Positions 17,423 to 25,195 of a stretch of DNA of 64,000 nucleotides are shown piece after piece. A program made the position numbers and the translations under genes. The notes beneath the pieces are model-generated. The model searched no databases. It had not been told where the DNA came from and saw only the letters and a list, made by a program, of their open reading frames with translations. Origin of the DNA: Acuticoccus yangtzensis (GTDB lineage: Bacteria; Pseudomonadota; Alphaproteobacteria; Rhizobiales; Amorphaceae); assembly GCF_001927245.1 (NCBI RefSeq), contig NZ_MJUX01000001.1, positions 62,001 to 126,000 of the forward strand, written 5' to 3'. How positions within the stretch are numbered: position 1 is the first letter of the stretch; each line of letters opens with the position of its first letter.

Positions 17423-18304
17423 TCACTTGGTGCCGACGATCCCGTCCACCATCGTGCGCGGGTCGCGCGGTTTCCAGGCGCCGACGTCGACCTGGTGCAG
17501 GAAGTTCTGCAGCGCGGCGTTGAAGGCGGCGGAGACCTCGATATTGATCGTATGGCCGGCGTTCGGCAGCACCACCAGGGCCGACGTGGTGATGACGCGC
17601 TTCATCATGATCGACGGCTCCAGGCACGGCCAGTCCTCGTCGCCGGTGATGATGAGTGCGGGCGCGGTGATCGACGCCATCTTGTCGGTGAGGTCGTAGA
17701 GCGAGGGGCGCCTCGCCTGGCAGCCGCGCATGGTGTTGGCCGATCCGAGCGCGGAATGCTGAACGAGCTGGTCGCGGAATTCCTGCCAGCCGCGCGGATC
17801 GTTGTTCTGGAACTGCACGCGGGTGGGGCCGAGGGCGTAGGAGCCGCCCGCCTCCTCCATCGGCAGCGTCAGGAAGCGCTCCACGTTCACCTCGATCTCG
17901 CGGGCGAACTGCTCGCGCTTGTCCGGCTCGGCACCGTATCCGCAGCCGCCGATGGTCAGCGAGAGGGCGCGGTCCGGATAGGTGAAGCCGAAGTGGACCG
18001 TCGCGAAGCCGCCCATGGAGAGGCCGACGATGTGGGCCTTGTCGATGCCGAGACCGTCGAGGATGGCGAGGATGTCGTCGCGGGCGCGGTCCTGCGAATA
18101 GGCTTCGGGGTCGGCCGGAACATCGGACGGCAGGAAGCCGCGCGCCGAATAGGTGATGCAGCGATAATAGCGTGAGAAGTGCCGCATCTGCGGCTCCCAG
18201 GACCGCCAGTCGCCGGCGAACTCGTGGACGAAGACGATGGGGATGCCGCTGCCGGCCTCCTCATAATAGAGTTTGACGCCGTCGTTGGTGGTGACGAAGG
18301 GCAT
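17423..18304 (-). CDS. Alpha/beta hydrolase
   Basis: A 293-residue alpha/beta-hydrolase from ATG 18304. The nucleophile is S96 in the GLSMGG elbow, the acid is probably in ITGDEDWPC, and the catalytic histidine in NAGHTIN. It resembles 3-oxoadipate enol-lactonase/peroxidase-type hydrolases in size and order, but the substrate is unknown. It lies 23 bp after the upstream SDR gene on the same strand and is likely cotranscribed. Confidence 0.88.
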   Translation of the reverse strand: MPFVTTNDGVKLYYEEAGSGIPIVFVHEFAGDWRSWEPQMRHFSRYYRCITYSARGFLPSDVPADPEAYSQDRARDDILAILDGLGIDKAHIVGLSMGGFATVHFGFTYPDRALSLTIGGCGYGAEPDKREQFAREIEVNVERFLTLPMEEAGGSYALGPTRVQFQNNDPRGWQEFRDQLVQHSALGSANTMRGCQARRPSLYDLTDKMASITAPALIITGDEDWPCLEPSIMMKRVITTSALVVLPNAGHTINIEVSAAFNAALQNFLHQVDVGAWKPRDPRTMVDGIVGTK

Positions 18305-18327
18305 GGAGGGTCGGCGCTCCGGAAGGG

Positions 18328-19104
18328 CTAGAAGCTGCGGGATTGGCTGGCGATACCGCCGTCGATGGTGACGACGGTGCCGGAGGTGTAGGCGCTGCGG
18401 TCCGAGGCGAGCATCGCGGCCATGGCGCCGATCTCCTCCGGGCTGGCGGCGCGGGCGAAGGGGAGCGGCGCTTTGAGCTGCTCCCAATTGTCGGCGGAGC
18501 CGGTGCGGTCGGCCGCCTTCTTGCGCATCAGCGTTTCGAGCCGCCCGGTCTCCACCGGCCCCGGATTGATGGCGACGACGCGGATGCCGTCGCGGAAGGA
18601 CTGGCTGCCGAGGGTGCGGGTGAAGGCGCACAGTCCCGCGTTGGCGGTGGAGCCCATGATGTACTCGAAATCGAGCGCTTCGGCGGCCGCACCGATGATG
18701 TTGACGATGACGCCGTGCCCGGCCTCTTTCATCATCGCGTAATATTGGCGGCAGAGCGAGATGTAGCCGAAGAGCTTCAGCTCCCAGACGTCCTTGAGGC
18801 GGGCATCGTCGAATTCGAGGAGATTGCCGCCGGGGATGGCGCCGGCATTGTTGATGAGGATGTCGACCGGGCCGACGCTCTGGGCGAGGCGCAGCCGTTC
18901 GGCCTCGCGCGACAGGTCGGCCGGGAACGGTGTGGCTGTGCCGGGGCCTTCGACCGACGCGGCGGCGTCGACGAGTTCGGATTCGGTGCGGGCGACCAGG
19001 GTGACGTTCACCCCTTCGGCGGCGAGAATGCGGGCAGTGGCGAGTCCGATGCCCTTGGACGCGCCGGTCACCAGGGCGGTGCGGCCGTTCAGTCCGAGGT
19101 CCAT
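18328..19104 (-). CDS. SDR family oxidoreductase, atypical active site
   Basis: A 258-residue short-chain dehydrogenase from ATG 19104. The cofactor motif TGASKGIG (residues ~14-21) and NNAG (~85-88) are normal, and the C-terminal TSGTVVTIDGG is family-typical. The YxxxK motif is altered: after EYIMG comes STANAGL, so Lys is missing four residues after Tyr. Such SDRs form a recognised non-classical branch. First gene of an operon with the alpha/beta hydrolase, suggesting sequential action on one catabolic substrate. Confidence 0.88.
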   Translation of the reverse strand: MDLGLNGRTALVTGASKGIGLATARILAAEGVNVTLVARTESELVDAAASVEGPGTATPFPADLSREAERLRLAQSVGPVDILINNAGAIPGGNLLEFDDARLKDVWELKLFGYISLCRQYYAMMKEAGHGVIVNIIGAAAEALDFEYIMGSTANAGLCAFTRTLGSQSFRDGIRVVAINPGPVETGRLETLMRKKAADRTGSADNWEQLKAPLPFARAASPEEIGAMAAMLASDRSAYTSGTVVTIDGGIASQSRSF

Positions 19105-19964
19105 GCTGATGATCCTTGATGGTGCGCTGAGCGTGCGGTCCGGACCGCAGCCGATTTATTTGGCATGCAATGACCGGTCCAGCCAAGCGGGGCCGGATGG
19201 CTCCGGTGGGCGCCGCGGCGGGGGTGGAGGATGATGGTTCGACATGGGCCAGCCCAAAAGAGACCCGATGAACATGCCTCTGAGCACAATTCTATATGAA
19301 AGCTCGCATCAGTTGACCGCGTTCGCTGTGCCCTGTGCGCATGCTGTAGTATTGGGCGAATTGATAATTGATCGCCTCGGATTTATGGTTGATGTGGTCT
19401 TCCCGCCCAAAGACGTCGGGAAGGATTGATGGCAACAGTGCGAGCACTCGGCATCGCGCTACCGTCAGTTCCGTGATGTAAAGAGCAGAAGAAGCAGGCG
19501 GCGCTAAATGGTTGGCCATCGGCGTCCGTGCGTCCACCAGTTCCGCGCATTGCGGCATGTCCAGCACGGACGCGCCGGCATCCGGTCCGACGTTTTCGAT
19601 TGCGGGGCATAGGGAGCGTCGAATTGTCCGGAGCTCAAAACACCATAGCCCCACAGTCAGCGCGGCATTCCAATCAGAAGAGCGCGTGTGGCTGGAGGCT
19701 CCGCCCTGAGCCATTGCCGATTCGCAACCATGGGGGCCGCAGGAGCCCAGTTGGCTCCGCGCAAGTTGCTGACGAAAGTGCTAGAGCGAGTTGCTAAAGA
19801 AGCGCAGTGGCTGCTTGGGCCAAGCCATCTATAAAGAAGGTTAAATAGAAAGTAGCTGGGGCGGCTGAATCCGAAGTAGCGTGGTTAGCGTCGCTACACG
19901 ACCTGCTACATTTCCCGAGAATAGAAACCAGCTAAGTAACTGGCATCAACAGACGCATTGGAGT
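19105..19964. other. 860-bp AT-richer gap with no supported gene
   Basis: From about 19250 to 19960 composition drops well below the surrounding genes. Several short frames exist on both strands (for example a 140-codon frame at 19292-19714 minus), but none shows a known domain or a good ribosome site. The gap ends at the 3' side of tRNA-Gln, a common integration point, so it may be decayed foreign DNA. I found no integrase or repeated tRNA end. Confidence 0.5.
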
Positions 19965-20038
19965 TGGCTGGGGGACGTGGATTCGAACCACGACTAACGG
20001 AGTCAGAGTCCGCTGTTCTACCGTTAAACTATCCCCCA
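19965..20038 (-). tRNA. tRNA-Gln (anticodon CTG)
   Basis: A 74-nt cloverleaf on the minus strand with encoded CCA. The acceptor TGGGGGA pairs with TCCCCCA, the anticodon loop CTCTGAC gives CTG, and the T arm is built on GGTTCGAATCC. Confidence 0.96.
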
Positions 20039-20251
20039 ATGAAGCAGCCGCGAGGGGTGCTTCCGGGAGCGGTATCGTGCGGAGCGGGTGCGCTCCGCGA
20101 CGTGTCGCCCTGTGCCGCTCCCTCTAAAGGCTGTCGGCGGACCCGTCAAGGGCTTCTCCGGCAAGGCGCGGTCTGTGGACAAACGGCCCACACGGGCGCA
20201 TCGGCCGGCGCCGCCACCGGGTTCGGTCCCGGCTATGGTGCAGCGCCGCCT

Positions 20252-20327
20252 CGAACCGGCCGCCGATGGGGCGCCTGAGGCTGTAGCTGCGAACCGGCCG
20301 CCGATGGGGCGCCCGCGGCTGTAGCTG
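20252..20327. repeat. 38-bp tandem duplication
   Basis: Copies at 20252-20289 and 20290-20327 differ at only two to three positions near the middle (CTGAGG versus CCGCGG), indicating a recent duplication. Confidence 0.92.
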
Positions 20328-20455
20328 CCGGCACATGCGGCGCGGATCGCGCGCTGGGGCACATGAAGGGCTGCATGTCGACGGGCCTGCGGCGTGCAGA
20401 CGTGTGGTGGGCGGGTGGTCGAAGGTGGCGGTTCGCAGAGACAGGGCGCGGGAAG

Positions 20456-20466
20456 TTGTCTAACAA
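20456..20466. promoter_or_regulatory. Candidate GntR-type operator
   Basis: TTGTCTAACAA has 4-bp inverted arms around CTA and fits the FadR/GntR consensus TNGTNNNACNA. It lies 67 bp before the Gfo/Idh start. A near-identical site stands at 22455-22465 between the next two genes. Confidence 0.45.
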
Positions 20467-20532
20467 TACAACAACGCCTTTCGGGTCGGGTCACTCGGCC
20501 CAAGGCCTTTCACGATGACCGGAGCCACCGCC

Positions 20533-21531
20533 ATGACCGCCCCCACTCAGCTTGCAATCGTCGGACTCGGGCGCTGGGGCAAGGTGCTGGTGGACGCGGT
20601 GCAGACCACGAGCCCCACGGTGCGCTTCGTGACCGCCGTCAGCCGCGACCCGGCGCACATCGACGGCGACGCGAAGGCGCGCGGCCTCACCGCGGTCGCC
20701 ACGCTCGCCGAGGCGCTGGCCGATCCGGCGGTGGAGGGCGTGGTGCTCGCCTCGCCCCACTCGGCGCACGCGGGACAGATCGCCCAGTGCATCGCCGCCG
20801 GTCGCCCGGTGCTGGTGGAAAAGCCGTTCACGTTGACGAAGGCGGACGCGGAGGCGGCGCTGGCGGCGGCGGATGAGGCGGGCGTCCTCGTCACCGCGGC
20901 GCACAACCGGCGCTTCCTCGCGCCGATGGTGACGCTGAAGGAGATGATCGAGGCCGGCGCGCTGGGCACGCTCCTCCACATCGAGACCAATTTTTCGTCG
21001 GACATGACGGGGCGCTATCAGGCCGGACACTGGCGGATCGCGCCGGGGGAGAGCCCGGCGGGCGGCCTGGCGGGGTCCGGCATCCACCACATCGACGGGA
21101 TCATTTACCTCGCAGGGCCGATCGCGGAGGTGTTCGCGGTGTCGTGCCGCAGGGTGCATGACGTTCCGCTCGACGACACCACGGTGGTGACGATGCGGCT
21201 GGCGTCCGGCGCGACGGCCTCGCTGTTGATGATGACGGCGACGGCGCCGACCTACCGGATCGTCGCCTACGGCACCAAGGGCAAGGCCGAGATCAACGGC
21301 GATGCGGCGCGGCGCGGCAGCGAGACGATGGTGGTGACGCTGACCGACGGGAGCGAGACGCGCCGCGCGTTCGAGCCGTTCGACATCGAGCGCGCCGAGG
21401 TCGAGGCGTTCGCGGCCTCGATCCGCGGCGAGGCGCCGGCGCAGGTGACGCCGGCGGACATCGTCAACGGCATCGCCGCGTTCGAGGCGGTGCCGGCGTC
21501 GGCGGAGGCGGGCCGCCCCATCGCGGTGTGA
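20533..21531 (+). CDS. Gfo/Idh/MocA family oxidoreductase
   Basis: A 332-residue NAD(P)-dependent oxidoreductase. ATG at 20533 is preferred over the ATG at 20515 because GGAG sits 8 nt before it. The Rossmann loop VGLGRWG is at the N-terminus, the family lysine lies in EKPFTLT, and GSGIHHIDGIIYL carries the histidine motif of the substrate domain. Members oxidise or reduce sugars, inositols or related polyols. It stands alone but may be co-regulated with the following SDR/RraA pair through a shared operator-like sequence. Confidence 0.9.
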   Translation: MTAPTQLAIVGLGRWGKVLVDAVQTTSPTVRFVTAVSRDPAHIDGDAKARGLTAVATLAEALADPAVEGVVLASPHSAHAGQIAQCIAAGRPVLVEKPFTLTKADAEAALAAADEAGVLVTAAHNRRFLAPMVTLKEMIEAGALGTLLHIETNFSSDMTGRYQAGHWRIAPGESPAGGLAGSGIHHIDGIIYLAGPIAEVFAVSCRRVHDVPLDDTTVVTMRLASGATASLLMMTATAPTYRIVAYGTKGKAEINGDAARRGSETMVVTLTDGSETRRAFEPFDIERAEVEAFAASIRGEAPAQVTPADIVNGIAAFEAVPASAEAGRPIAV

Positions 21532-21591
21532 CGCGGCGGCCCCGTGGGGCCGGGCCGCGAGGGTCCGGCCGCCGTCGATGCGGATCGGGGG

Positions 21592-22371
21592 TCAGACCGA
21601 GAGGATCTGGCCGCCGTCGACGCGGATCACGGACCCGGTGATGTAGGCGCCGCCCTCGCTGGCGAGGAAGACGGCGGCGGCGCCGAACTCTTCGGGCTTG
21701 CCGAGGCGGCCCGCGGGGATCGACGCCTTCGACGCCTCGTGCACCTCTTCGGGCGTGCGGCCGGTGCGCTTGGCGTTGGCGGCGTCCAGCTCGGCGATCC
21801 GATCGGTGGCGATGCGGCCCGGCGCGATGGCGTTGACGGTGACGCCGTGCTTGGCGACCTCGGCCGACAACGTCTTACCCCAGCCGATGAGCGCCGGACG
21901 GATGGCGTTGGAGATGGCGAGATTCGAGATCGGCTGCACAACGCCGGACGACACCACGGTCATGATGCGCCCGAACCCGCTTTCGATCATGCCCGGAAGC
22001 GCCAGATCGGCGAGGCGCACGAGGTTGACGAACATGCTTTCGAAGGACGCGCGCCACTGGTCGGAGGCGACACCTTGGGCAGCGCCCGGGGGCGGACCGC
22101 CGGAGTTGAGGACGAGGATCTCCACCGGGCCACCGAGAGCGTCCACCGCGGCGGCGTGGAGGGCATCGACGTCGGCGGATTTGGCGGTGTCGCAGGCGAA
22201 GGAGACGGCGCCGTTGCCGATCGTCCCGGCGGCTTCGGCGGCACGCTCGGCGGAGCGGCTGGCGAGCGCGACCTTGGCGCCCTCGGCGGCGAGGCCTGCG
22301 GCGATGGCGTAGCCGAGGCCGCGGCTGGCGCCCAGAACGAGGGCGCGCTTGCCGGTCAGTTTGGTATCCAT
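21592..22371 (-). CDS. SDR family oxidoreductase, atypical active site
   Basis: A 259-residue short-chain dehydrogenase from ATG 22371 with the cofactor loop GASRGLG and a complete C-terminal GSVIRVDGG. The catalytic serine region is present (VVSSGVVQP), but the usual YxxxK is replaced by NLAISNAI, so both Tyr and Lys are absent. It belongs to the branch with the NLAxSN signature, whose chemistry is less certain. It diverges from the RraA-like gene across a 121-bp spacer that holds a candidate GntR operator. Confidence 0.87.
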   Translation of the reverse strand: MDTKLTGKRALVLGASRGLGYAIAAGLAAEGAKVALASRSAERAAEAAGTIGNGAVSFACDTAKSADVDALHAAAVDALGGPVEILVLNSGGPPPGAAQGVASDQWRASFESMFVNLVRLADLALPGMIESGFGRIMTVVSSGVVQPISNLAISNAIRPALIGWGKTLSAEVAKHGVTVNAIAPGRIATDRIAELDAANAKRTGRTPEEVHEASKASIPAGRLGKPEEFGAAAVFLASEGGAYITGSVIRVDGGQILSV

Positions 22372-22454
22372 GTCGGTCCTTCTGGTTTTGGGGGCTTTCT
22401 ATACACCGCGATGACGTGCAATGCGCGGCGGACGCAATTGCCCCGTTTGGCTAA

Positions 22455-22465
22455 TTGTCTAACAT
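22455..22465. promoter_or_regulatory. Candidate GntR-type operator (second copy)
   Basis: TTGTCTAACAT matches the site at 20456 at ten of eleven positions and lies in the divergent SDR/RraA-like promoter region, 28 bp before the RraA-like start. Confidence 0.45.
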
Positions 22466-22492
22466 ACTGCCGAAGACACACGAGAGGCTGAG

Positions 22493-23209
22493 ATGAGCGC
22501 ACTCACCGAAGACGTCCGGCAGAAGCTGATGGGAGTGTCCGTTCCGGCGGTCGTCGCCCTGCTCTGGTACAACGGCTACAAGACGACGATGCTGTTCGGG
22601 CCGCGCCCTGTGAACCCGGCGACGAACCGCTTCGTCGGCACCGCCTTCACGGTGCGGACGGTGCCGGTGCGCGAGGACTTCGTGGAGGCGCAGACGAAGG
22701 GCGAGCGGGCGAACCTTCAGGCGCAGGCGGTGGCAGACATCGGAGCCGGCGAGGTGCTGGTGGTCGACATGGGGGGCGAGACGCGCACCGCCTTCATGGG
22801 CGACATCATGACGACGCATCTGTCGGTGAAGGGCGTCGCGGCAGTGGTGACGGACGGTTCGGTGTCGGACGCGGCGACGATCTCGACCATTGCGATGCCG
22901 GTGTGGGCGTGCGGCAACGCGGCGACCACCTATTTGTCGCACCGTTTCGTGACGGACCTCAACGTGCCGATCGGGTTGTCGGGGGTCGCGGTGTGTCCGG
23001 GTGACGTTCTGATGGGCGATTCCAACGGCGTTGTGGTGATCCCGGCGCACATGGCGGCGAGGATCGCGGATCTGGCGGTGGAGCGGGAGCTGTTGGAGGA
23101 GTTCGTTCTGGCGCGGGTGAAGGAGGGTGCGCCGCTGGTCGGCACCTATCCGCCGAACGAGGCGACGAAGGCCGCGTTCGAGGCGTGGCGCAAGGAGGCC
23201 GGCAGGTAA
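22493..23209 (+). CDS. RraA-like family protein
   Basis: A 238-residue protein of the RraA/4-hydroxy-4-methyl-2-oxoglutarate aldolase family, starting at ATG 22493 after GAGGCTGAG. The central fold, VVDMGGETRTAFMGD followed by a VVTDG turn, is clear. In characterised aldolases the turn reads DGxxRD, with Arg and Asp binding substrate and metal; here it is DGSVSD, so the Arg is missing. An RNase E-inhibitor role is unlikely to transfer by name alone. The divergent SDR suggests a role in acid or keto-acid catabolism, but the activity is uncertain. Confidence 0.85.
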   Translation: MSALTEDVRQKLMGVSVPAVVALLWYNGYKTTMLFGPRPVNPATNRFVGTAFTVRTVPVREDFVEAQTKGERANLQAQAVADIGAGEVLVVDMGGETRTAFMGDIMTTHLSVKGVAAVVTDGSVSDAATISTIAMPVWACGNAATTYLSHRFVTDLNVPIGLSGVAVCPGDVLMGDSNGVVVIPAHMAARIADLAVERELLEEFVLARVKEGAPLVGTYPPNEATKAAFEAWRKEAGR

Positions 23210-23319
23210 CTCCCGGTGCACTGCGCACTGTGCGCGGCTGCAGGACGGGCGGGACGCCGAAGTCCGGGTGGCGCGGCGGCCTGAAGCACGGCATCGCCCT
23301 CCCCGGCGAGGGCGTGCAG

Positions 23320-23760
23320 CTAGACCGCGGCAGGGGCGTGAAGCGGTAGACCGTCGAACAGGCGGCGGGCGCCGTCCCTGTTCAGGACATCGTCCAGACT
23401 GTGACGATCGAGGACGGCGAAGAAGGCGGCGACAGCCTCGTCGAGCGGGGACGTCAGACGGCAGACGCGGCGCGCGACACAGGTGCTGCAGCCGACGAGG
23501 TCGATGCATCCTTCGGTGTGGCGGATGAGGCGGCCCATGTTGATCTCGGCCGTCGGGCGGGCGAGGCTCAATCCGCCGCCGCGCCCGCGCACGTTCGTGA
23601 CATATCCCTCCCGCTCCAATTCCACGGCCACCTTGGCGATGCGGCTGCGCGGGATCGCGTAGGTGTCGGCGATCTCGGCGAGGGTCGACGGCCGGGCGGG
23701 ATGGGCGGCGAGGTAGAGCAGGATCTTCACGGCGTAGTCGGTGAAGGTCGTCAACCGCAT
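23320..23760 (-). CDS. Rrf2 family transcriptional regulator, NsrR-like
   Basis: A 146-residue winged-helix regulator from ATG 23760. The start MRLTTFTDYAVKILLYLA closely follows NsrR, and GRGGGLSLARP is the wing. Cysteines C91, C94 and C100 (with C85 nearby) lie in the cluster-binding loop, matching a Fe-S-sensing Rrf2 protein although the first two are closer together than in E. coli NsrR. It probably senses nitric oxide or redox stress. No NO-detoxification gene is adjacent. Confidence 0.88.
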   Translation of the reverse strand: MRLTTFTDYAVKILLYLAAHPARPSTLAEIADTYAIPRSRIAKVAVELEREGYVTNVRGRGGGLSLARPTAEINMGRLIRHTEGCIDLVGCSTCVARRVCRLTSPLDEAVAAFFAVLDRHSLDDVLNRDGARRLFDGLPLHAPAAV

Positions 23761-23983
23761 GGCAAGGCTCCGCGATGGCGCCCGCTGTGCGGGGCAATGG
23801 CCGTCGGGTGCGGTGCCCCCTGCCCGCCCGCCCTCGGCCTGTGGACGAGGAAGGCGGGCCGGAACGGCCGCGATCCCGGCCCCATCGTCTCGCGGTCGGC
23901 GAGCGGCCGCCTTGAGCCACGTCATGGTGCGCGCCGCGCAGATGCGTCGTGCGCGCTGCCGGGCGGACGGCGAAGATCGTCGA

Positions 23984-25015
23984 TCAGGTCGCGGCGGGAC
24001 GGCCCTCGACAGGATATTGCGGGTCGACGAAGTGGCGCACCGCGGTGGAGCCTTTGGGGACCACGGCGTCGAAGGCGGCTTCGTCCTCCGGCGTCCATTG
24101 GAAGGCGAGCACCTTCAGATAATCCTCGAGCTGGGCGAGCGTGCGGGGGCCGACGATCGCGCCGGTCACCATCGGATTGGCCATGACGAAGCCGAGCGCC
24201 ATCGTGGCGAGGTCCACACCGCGCGCCGCCGCGTGTTCGGCGAGGCGGGCGGCGGCGGCCAACGTCTCGGGATGGAACTCGGTTTCCATGATGCGCTTGT
24301 CGCGCGCACCGGCGCGGCTGCCCGCGGGCGCCTCGGCACCGGGCTGATATTTGCCCGTCAGCACGCCGCGCGCGATGGGGCTGTAGGGGTAGACGCCGAT
24401 CCCCATGTCCGCACAGGCCGGCAGAAGCTCCACCTCGATCGTCCGGTTGAGGGCGTGATAGAGGGGCTGACAGACTACGGGACGGCCGATCCCCGCCTCC
24501 TCGCAATAGCGGGTCAGCTTCGCGACGCGCCACGCCTTGTGGTTCGACACGCCGATGTGCAGCACCTTGCCCTGACGCACCAGGATCTCGAGCGCCCTCA
24601 CCGTCTCCTCCAGCGGGGTGAGCGGGTCCTCCTTGTGGAGGTAGAGGACGTCCAGCCGATCGGTGTCGAGCCGCTTCAGGATGCGCGGCACCTCACGCAG
24701 GATCCAGCCCGGCGAGAGGCCGCGGTGGTTGGGGTCGTCCCCCATCGGATTGGCGAGCTTGCTGGCGATCACCACCTTGTCGCGCCGCGCCTTGAGGAGG
24801 CGGCCGAGGATCTCCTCGGAGCGCCCGCCATTATAGGCGTCGGCGGTGTCGAAGAAGTTGATGCCGGCGTCGATGGCGCGGTCTGTGATCGCGGCCGACT
24901 CGGCCTCGTCGGCGCGGCCGCCGAACATCATGGTGCCGAGGCACAGGCGCGAGACGGTCAAGCCGCTGCGGCCGAGGGTGGCCATGGGCATCGGGGAAGT
25001 CGAGGTGGCGGGCAT
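23984..25015 (-). CDS. Aldo/keto reductase
   Basis: A 343-residue NADPH-dependent TIM-barrel oxidoreductase from ATG 25015. The tetrad is visible: Asp and Tyr in FFDTADAYNGGRSE, Lys in VIASK and His in VLYLHKED. SNHKAWRV follows as the family cofactor strand. It resembles the YghZ/Tas-type bacterial AKRs. It diverges from the LysR-type regulator with ~180 bp between starts, the classical layout for LysR control of the divergent gene. Confidence 0.92.
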   Translation of the reverse strand: MPATSTSPMPMATLGRSGLTVSRLCLGTMMFGGRADEAESAAITDRAIDAGINFFDTADAYNGGRSEEILGRLLKARRDKVVIASKLANPMGDDPNHRGLSPGWILREVPRILKRLDTDRLDVLYLHKEDPLTPLEETVRALEILVRQGKVLHIGVSNHKAWRVAKLTRYCEEAGIGRPVVCQPLYHALNRTIEVELLPACADMGIGVYPYSPIARGVLTGKYQPGAEAPAGSRAGARDKRIMETEFHPETLAAAARLAEHAAARGVDLATMALGFVMANPMVTGAIVGPRTLAQLEDYLKVLAFQWTPEDEAAFDAVVPKGSTAVRHFVDPQYPVEGRPAAT

Positions 25016-25195
25016 CGGCGTGTCCTTTCGGTTTCTTGGGGGCCGCGACCGAGAGCTGCCGGCGCCCGCTGCCACGCTACTGCGGCGCGCGGGAGCCGCG
25101 CAACGCACGAAAGTCTCGGATGGTCGCTACGGCATTGATGCGGCAACGGAAGAAGCGGTACGCTTCAGCGGCGCACCATGGCCGGATGGGAACGA

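Larger units (their letters stand above)
20039..20532. other. 494-bp GC-rich gap with repeat and operator
   Basis: No supported gene lies between tRNA-Gln and the Gfo/Idh gene. It contains a 38-bp tandem duplication (20252-20327) and, close to the downstream gene, a TTGTCTAACAA dyad (20456-20466). Confidence 0.65.

Noticed and set aside
19292-19714. 140-codon minus-strand frame as a gene
   Set aside because: No recognisable domain, no convincing ribosome site, and similar-length frames overlap it on the other strand.
19965-20038. tRNA-Gln as an attachment site of an integrated element
   Set aside because: I found no direct repeat of the tRNA 3' end and no integrase within the window.
22493-23209. 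Annotation as ribonuclease E inhibitor RraA
   Set aside because: Family names transfer poorly; the metabolic neighbours fit an aldolase-type enzyme better, and even that is uncertain.
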